From positions 1 through 8,194 of the forward strand of contig CAZHRW010000284.1 in assembly GCA_964535025.1 (NCBI GenBank): a stretch of DNA of 8,194 nt, written 5' to 3'. The notes below the pieces were generated by a model. The model saw nothing but the letters and a program-made list of their open reading frames with translations, was not told where the DNA came from and made no database searches. The stretch comes from JAAYZK01 sp964535025. GTDB lineage: Bacteria; Planctomycetota; Phycisphaerae; SM23-33; FEN-1343. A program made the position numbers and the translations under genes. Below, piece after piece: positions 1 to 6,000 of the stretch; within the stretch, counting starts at the first letter, position 1; each line of letters opens with the position of its first letter.

Positions 1-44
1 AAACGGCGCGGCCGGCGCGGGGGGGTTGGGGGGCCCCGGCCGTG
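1..44 (-). terminator. Possible rho-independent terminator, cut by the window edge
   Basis: Downstream of the stop, bases 36-44 (CCGGCCGTG on the plus strand) can pair with bases 7-15 (CGCGGCCGG). The stem is nine pairs including one G-U, and two further pairs are possible inside after one mismatch. The loop holds the C-rich complement of the 19-33 G tracts. The transcript then reads GCCGTTT (bases 7-1) and leaves the window just as a T run may begin. The stem starts about 29 bases after the TAG, a usual distance. The T tract cannot be confirmed and the region is so GC-rich that a chance stem is plausible, so this is tentative. Confidence 0.3.
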
Positions 45-73
45 AAAAACTTTAACCGACTTTCAGTACTTAA

Positions 74-3000
74 CTAACGGCGCTTGAACCACCGGCCGAT
101 CGGCTCGGACGCCCCGGGGACGGCTTCGACGACGGTGGCGACGAAATCGCCGGTGTCGGCCGGCCAACTGTCGCGGCCCCAGACGTGGACCTGCCGCCCC
201 TCCCGCATCACGAGCGTCATGCTGTCGAGGACGGCCACGCCGAACGGCACGTCGCCGTTGCTGTAGCCGACGTCCTGGACGATCGCCTTGCCGATCGAAC
301 CGGCGGCGACGTTGGCGTTGGCGAACGCCGGCTCCTCGGCCGCCAGGGACCCCAGGCCCCGGATATTGAGCACCCGCAGGCTCGCCAGCACGTCGGCGTC
401 GGGATTGATGAACGCGTCGCGGCTGGTCGGCAGGTCCTGGACGCCGTCGCCGCCCGGCTGGTCGTAATCGAGCCTCACGCCGGCGAACAGGGCGCTGTCG
501 GTCATCGCGCCGGCGGCGACCACGCCGATCGACCCGGCCGTGCGGATCGTACTGCCGTCGATCGTCCCGTTGACGACCAGCCGTCCCAGCGCCGTCGCCC
601 GCGGATCGACGGGTTGCGTGGCGGTGATCTGCGTGCCGCTCATGCCGTCGCGGGCGATGATCGCGTTGAACGACGCGGCCGTGAGATCGGCGGCGTCGAT
701 CGCCGTGGCGTTGATCAGGCGGACGTCGTCGGAGACGTCCCACGTTCCGGCCAGCGTGCCGCCGACGCGGACGACGCCGACGCTGCCGGTGACGTTCCAG
801 GTCCCGCCGGTCACGTCGCCGCCGACGAAGAGGCTCCTCATGGCGAACCCGTCGGGCTCGTTGAGGGTCAGGCCGGCGCTGAAGTCGCCGGCGATGTTGA
901 CGGCGCCGATCGAATCGGCCGTCAGCGTGCCGCCCAGCCAAGTGTCGGCCCTGACGACCCCCAGGCTTCCGGCGGTGATGGACGTGTTGGTCGCCTGGCC
1001 GAGGATGACGGCCCGCACGTCGGCGTCGCCGAGATCGAGCGCCCAGTCGGCAACGGCGCCGCCGATGGCCAGCGACACCATGGGCCCGTTGATGGTCCAG
1101 GCGCCGCCGAGGATATCGCCGCCGATCCGCGCCACCTGCAGCGCCTCGTCGCCGGTGCCGACGGTGAGGCTGGCGGCCGAGTCGTTGTCGATCTGGAGCA
1201 CGCGGACGCTGTCGGCGGCGATGCCCCCGCCGAGCCAATCGGCGGTCCGCACGACACCGACGGCGCCCAGCGGCGCCGCCTCCGTGCCCAGCGTCGCCGA
1301 GACGACCTGACCGGCCGTGAAGGACTGCAGCGCCGCGCCGGTCAGCGTGAAGTGGTCGACGACGCCACCGACCCGGATCGTCCCGATGTCCCCGGCGATA
1401 TCCCATGTGCAGTCGGCCTCCGGGTCTTCGCCGGTCAGGCCGTCCGCCGCCGTGAAGGCGACGCCCAGGTCTCCGCCGATGTTGGCGGCCCGGAGGACCA
1501 TGCCGTCACCGCTGAGCGTCAGATCGCCGAAGAAGTCGCCGGTCGCCAGGAGGGTTCCCAGCGACGCGGCCTCAAACCCGCCGCCGATCCAGGTGTCGGT
1601 GCGAACGACGCCGATGGCGCCGGCCCGAACCGTGGTATCCACGGCGGTCGGCAGCAGGAGGGTCCGCAGGTCGCCGCCGTTGAGATCGAGCGTCCAGCCG
1701 GCGGCGCCGGCGACGTCCAGCACGCCCAGGTCGCCGACCGACCACGCGCCCGCGGTGACGGCCCCGCCGATGCGGGCATTGCCGAGCCTGCCGGGCACCG
1801 TCATCGATGCGCCGAAGTCCCCGTCGGCCATCACGGCGTTGACCGACGCGGCCGTGATCGCCCCGCCGGTCCACTGCCCGGCTTGCACGACCCCCAGGTC
1901 GCCGGTCAACGATACCGACGCGTCGGCGGCGTCGGCCAGGCGGAGCAGGCGGGCGTCCACGCCGTCGAGGGCGAAGTTGTCCGTCCGCCCGCCGATGTCG
2001 ATGGTCCCGATCGACCCGCCGGCGAGGGTCCAGTCGGTGTCGGTATTGTCGCCGTCATCGACGTCGCCGGCGATGCGGGCCATGGCCAGGACCTGCCCGC
2101 CCGGGGCGTCGACGCCGGACAGCGACAGGTTCGCCTGGAAGGCGCCGTCGCTGCTGAGCAGCCGGATCGCCGGTGCGGTGATCATGTCGTCGCCGTCGCT
2201 GTCGAGCCACTGGGCGACCTGCAGCACGCCGATCGGGTTGGGCGTGTCAAGGCTCAGGTCCTCCACGTTGCCCAGCGCCAGGTCGGTCGACAGGTCCGAG
2301 GGGCCCATCGTGATCTGGTGCTGCTCGGCGACATGGCGCATCACGATCCGCCCGACGCCGCCGGCGAACGTCATCGAGCCGGTCAGGTCGGTCGTGTCGG
2401 CCAAGAGCATGCCGAGGTCGGCGTCGGCGGTGAGGGTGTGGATCGCGGTGGTCTGATCGCCCTCAGTGGTAATGCGAGCAGCCGAACGGGCGGTCGTCTC
2501 GGCGAGGGTGACGGTGAAGCGGCCCAGGTCATCCGTGTCGACCGTGCCGTACCCGCCGCCGGTCAGCCCGAAGGTCACCGGCTGCGACGCCGCGTCGGTG
2601 AGGGTGATCGCCTCGTTGACGTGCCCGTCGAAGGTGCCGAACCGCCGCACGAACAGGCGTCCGCCGCCCAGGAGCAGTTCGTTGTCCGTCTCGTCGGGCT
2701 CCTCGACGACGTTGCCGTCATCGAGCGTGACCAGCAGTTGGTAGGTCGTCTCGACCTCGAGCGTCTCGGGGATCTCGACGGTCAGGGCCGTCCCCTGGCG
2801 GCCGCCGTTGGGTTGGAGGTTGACGTTGACCTCGACCGGATCGCCGAGGGCGATGTCGTCGGCCAGCAGATCGTCGAGGTTGCGGGCGTAGACGCCCAGG
2901 GTGATCGGACCGACGATCGGCATGTTGCCGCTGTTGGTGATGACAACGCGTGCGACGGCGCTGTCGCCGGCGATGATGGTCTCCGGCATGACGAACGCCA

Positions 3001-6000
3001 GCACCTCACCCGAAAGCTCGCGGATCGGATCGGCCAGGGCCGGCCCGCCGAGTGTCGCGCTGTTGTTGGTGATGTCGTTCTCGCCGATCGTATCGGAGCC
3101 TTCGACGGTCGCATGGAAGTAGACCTCGTCGAGCTGCTCGACCTCGGCGGGCATGGTCACCGCCAGGATCCGCGTCACCGACGAACCGGGGGTAAGCACG
3201 AACTTGGCGCCGGCCTGGCCGACTTCGATGGCCGTGCCGTCCAGCGCCTGGGCGCCGGAGACGTACAGCGTGACCGTCGCCGTCCCGATCGCATTGATGT
3301 TGCCCTCGTTGGTCACCGTCACCGACACCGTGCCGCGATCGCCGGGCAGGACCGCCCCGTCGAAATCGACGTCGGTGATCTGGCAGGTCAGGTCGGTATA
3401 GGGCTCGACGACCGTGATCGGCGTGTCGTCGACGATCGTGTTGTTCGCCTCGTCGCCCTCGGCGACCGCGTCGGCGGTGTCGAGCACGACGATGAGATCA
3501 TATGCCTGCCAGGCGGCATCGTCGGGGATGCGAACGTTGACCTGCACCGTCGTGCCGGTGGCCTGGGGTATCAGCGTCATCCCCGGATTAATCTCGCCCA
3601 GCAGCAGCGCGTTCTCGTCGACCTCGCCGGAGGCCGAGGCGTACACCGCCACGGCCACACGCTGGTTCATGACCGCGGTGTTGCCCTGATTGAAGACGGT
3701 CACCTGCACGGCCCCCGTCAGGCCCGGCAGCAGCGGGTCGGGCAGCGTCACGGCGTCGATCGTGGCGGCCAGGTCGATCACCTGGGCCTCCACGTGCGTC
3801 GTCGCGGCGGCGTAGACGACATTGTTGATCTCGCTGCTCTCGTCGAGGCGGTCGTTGGTGTCCAGGACCGCCATCAGCGTGTAGTCGCCGGTGTCCAGGT
3901 CGGCGGGGATCGTCACGGCGAGATCCACGTCGCGGGTGCCGGTCTCGGCGGCCAGCGCCAGCGGGAACGACAGCGTTCGCAGCAGCGTCGCCGACGCCGG
4001 GTCCAGCGAGGTGCCCAGCCTGATGTCGACGGTCACGTCGGTGCTGGGGATCGCCACGTTACCCTGGTTGAGCAGTTGCAGGCGAACCACCCCGGCGGCG
4101 CCGGCGACAATCGAGGCGTCGAAGCCCGTGTCGAGGATCGTGCCGGTCAGGTCGATCACCGGCTCAACCACCGTGATGGGCGTGGCGGCGGCGATGAGGT
4201 TATTCAACTCGTTGGATTCGTCGACCGCCTCGGTGGCGTCGAGCTGGGCGATGAGGTAGTACTCGCCCGCCGGCAGGTCCGCCGGCAGCCGCGTGCCGAT
4301 GGTCAGGTCGATCGTCCCGCCGTCGCTGTCGAGGTTGAACTTCACCAGGCGCCGGCCCACCTCGACCGCGTCGTCGCCCATCGTCGGCTCGCTCGAGAGA
4401 TACACCGTGGTCAGGACGTAACGGTTGAGATTGACGTTGCCCAGGTTCGTCACCGTCAGCGTGACGTCGCCGAGGGCGTAGGGCAGCACCTCGCCGGTGT
4501 AGGCGGTGCCGGTGATCTGCCCGGTGAGGTCCACCGTGGGCGCCTCGACGCTCAGCGGCACCGGCCAGAGGTCCACGTTATTCAGGTCCGACTGCTCGGG
4601 GATCGCCAGATTCGGGTCGGCCACGGCGAAGACGTAATAGAAGTTCGTCGCCGTCGTCGCCGGGATCCGCACCGGGACATCCAGCGTGACGGTGCCGTCG
4701 ACCGCCAGCAGCGACGTGTAGGCCACCGCGCCGATCTCGGTCAGCGCCGCCGCGTCGGGCGTCGCCGAGGTGGAGACATAGAGACGGACGACCTTCGTCC
4801 CCCCGGCGGCGGTGTTGCCCGTGTTGCTCAGCGTCACCGTCGCGGTGCCGCTGTCGCCGGCCAGGACGCGCCCGCTGTAGGTCAGGTCGTCCAGCGCCAC
4901 CCGCAGGTCGGCCAGCGGCTGGGCGACGTTGATCGGCGCGGCGGCGTCGGTGTTGTTGGCCAGGGTGTCCTCGACGATCGGACTGTCGGCGACGACCTCG
5001 GCGACGAGGTGGTACGCCCCGTCGGCCACGCCGTCGGGGATCGCCACCGTGACGGTCTCGGTCTGCCCGGCATCGGCGGCCAGGTCGACCGCCGCGGCGG
5101 TCGAGCCGACCAGGACGTCGGCGCCGTCGAGGACCGCGTCCTCGGAGAGATACACGTTGACGGTCATCGTTCCGGCGGCGGTGTGGGTGCCGAGGTTGGC
5201 CACCTCCACCGAGACGGTGCCCGTCGCGCCCCACAGGGCCGGGTCGGCCAGGCCGGCGACCTCGAGGATCGCCGGCGACAGGTCGACGGTCGCGGCCTCG
5301 GTGGCGAAGTCGATCTGGTGGCCGCTGAAGGCCATCACGCCGTACTCGACGCCGTCGGCGTTGACCTGGTCGCCGTCGGTCGCCAGGTAGCCGACGCGGG
5401 CGCTGTAGGCGGTGCCGAACTGGAGCATCTGCTGGGCGTACTCGGTGGCCGACGGATCGAGGTCGATCTCGAAGACGCCTTCCTCGCTGTCGATCTCCGT
5501 GACGCCCAATCCGACGCCCGTCGCGTCCGGCCCGGCGGCGGGCGCCCAGGCGAAGGCAACGTCGGGCGAGACAGTCGCCCCGTACAGCGGCGCGGTGAAC
5601 ACCGGCGGCCCGGCCGGAATCGTCGACAGGCCGGCCACGGTCAGATCGGTGGTGACCTGCTGGCCCTGATTATAGGTCAGCCGGAGGGTGTAGACCCCGT
5701 CGGTGAAGACGGCCAGGTCGCCGGCGGTCGCCGCGACGGCCTCGTAGGTCCACTCGGTCCACTGGTCCTCGCCCTGGGTGAACGTTTCGCCGCTCAGGTC
5801 GTACCACGAGCCGGCGCCGTCGATCTGGAACTCGACGGCCTCGATGGCGTCGGTCCCGTCGACCCGCAGCGCGAAGCGGTGCGCCGGGTCGGCCGCGTCG
5901 TCGACCAGCATGGAGCCGCGCTCGAAGTCGACGAACCCGATCATCATCAGCGGATCGAACGGCGGCTGGGTCTGGAAGTTGATCGTGCGGCCGCCATAAG

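Noticed and set aside
19..33. G-quadruplex
   Set aside because: Only two G tracts (7 and 6 bases) separated by TT are present. Four tracts would require zero-length or one-base loops, so an intramolecular quadruplex is not well supported.
63..1406. Minus-strand open frame of 447 codons overlapping the end of the giant gene
   Set aside because: The translation is almost pure Arg/Gly/Asp/Ala low-complexity sequence arising from the GC-rich out-of-frame reading; it has no folding pattern. The similar frame at 4578-5234 is rejected for the same reason.
380..2233. Pectate-lyase or other polysaccharide lyase
   Set aside because: Only the solenoid-like pattern is shared. No catalytic or Ca-binding signature of a lyase family can be pointed to, so no enzyme call is made.
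1317..2456. Long open frame of 379 codons on the plus strand
   Set aside because: It is antisense to the solenoid block of a clearly structured protein. Its product is a Ser/Pro/Arg/Ala mixture without domains, as expected of a shadow frame in GC-rich DNA. The same applies to the plus-strand frame at 540-1310 and the shorter ones.
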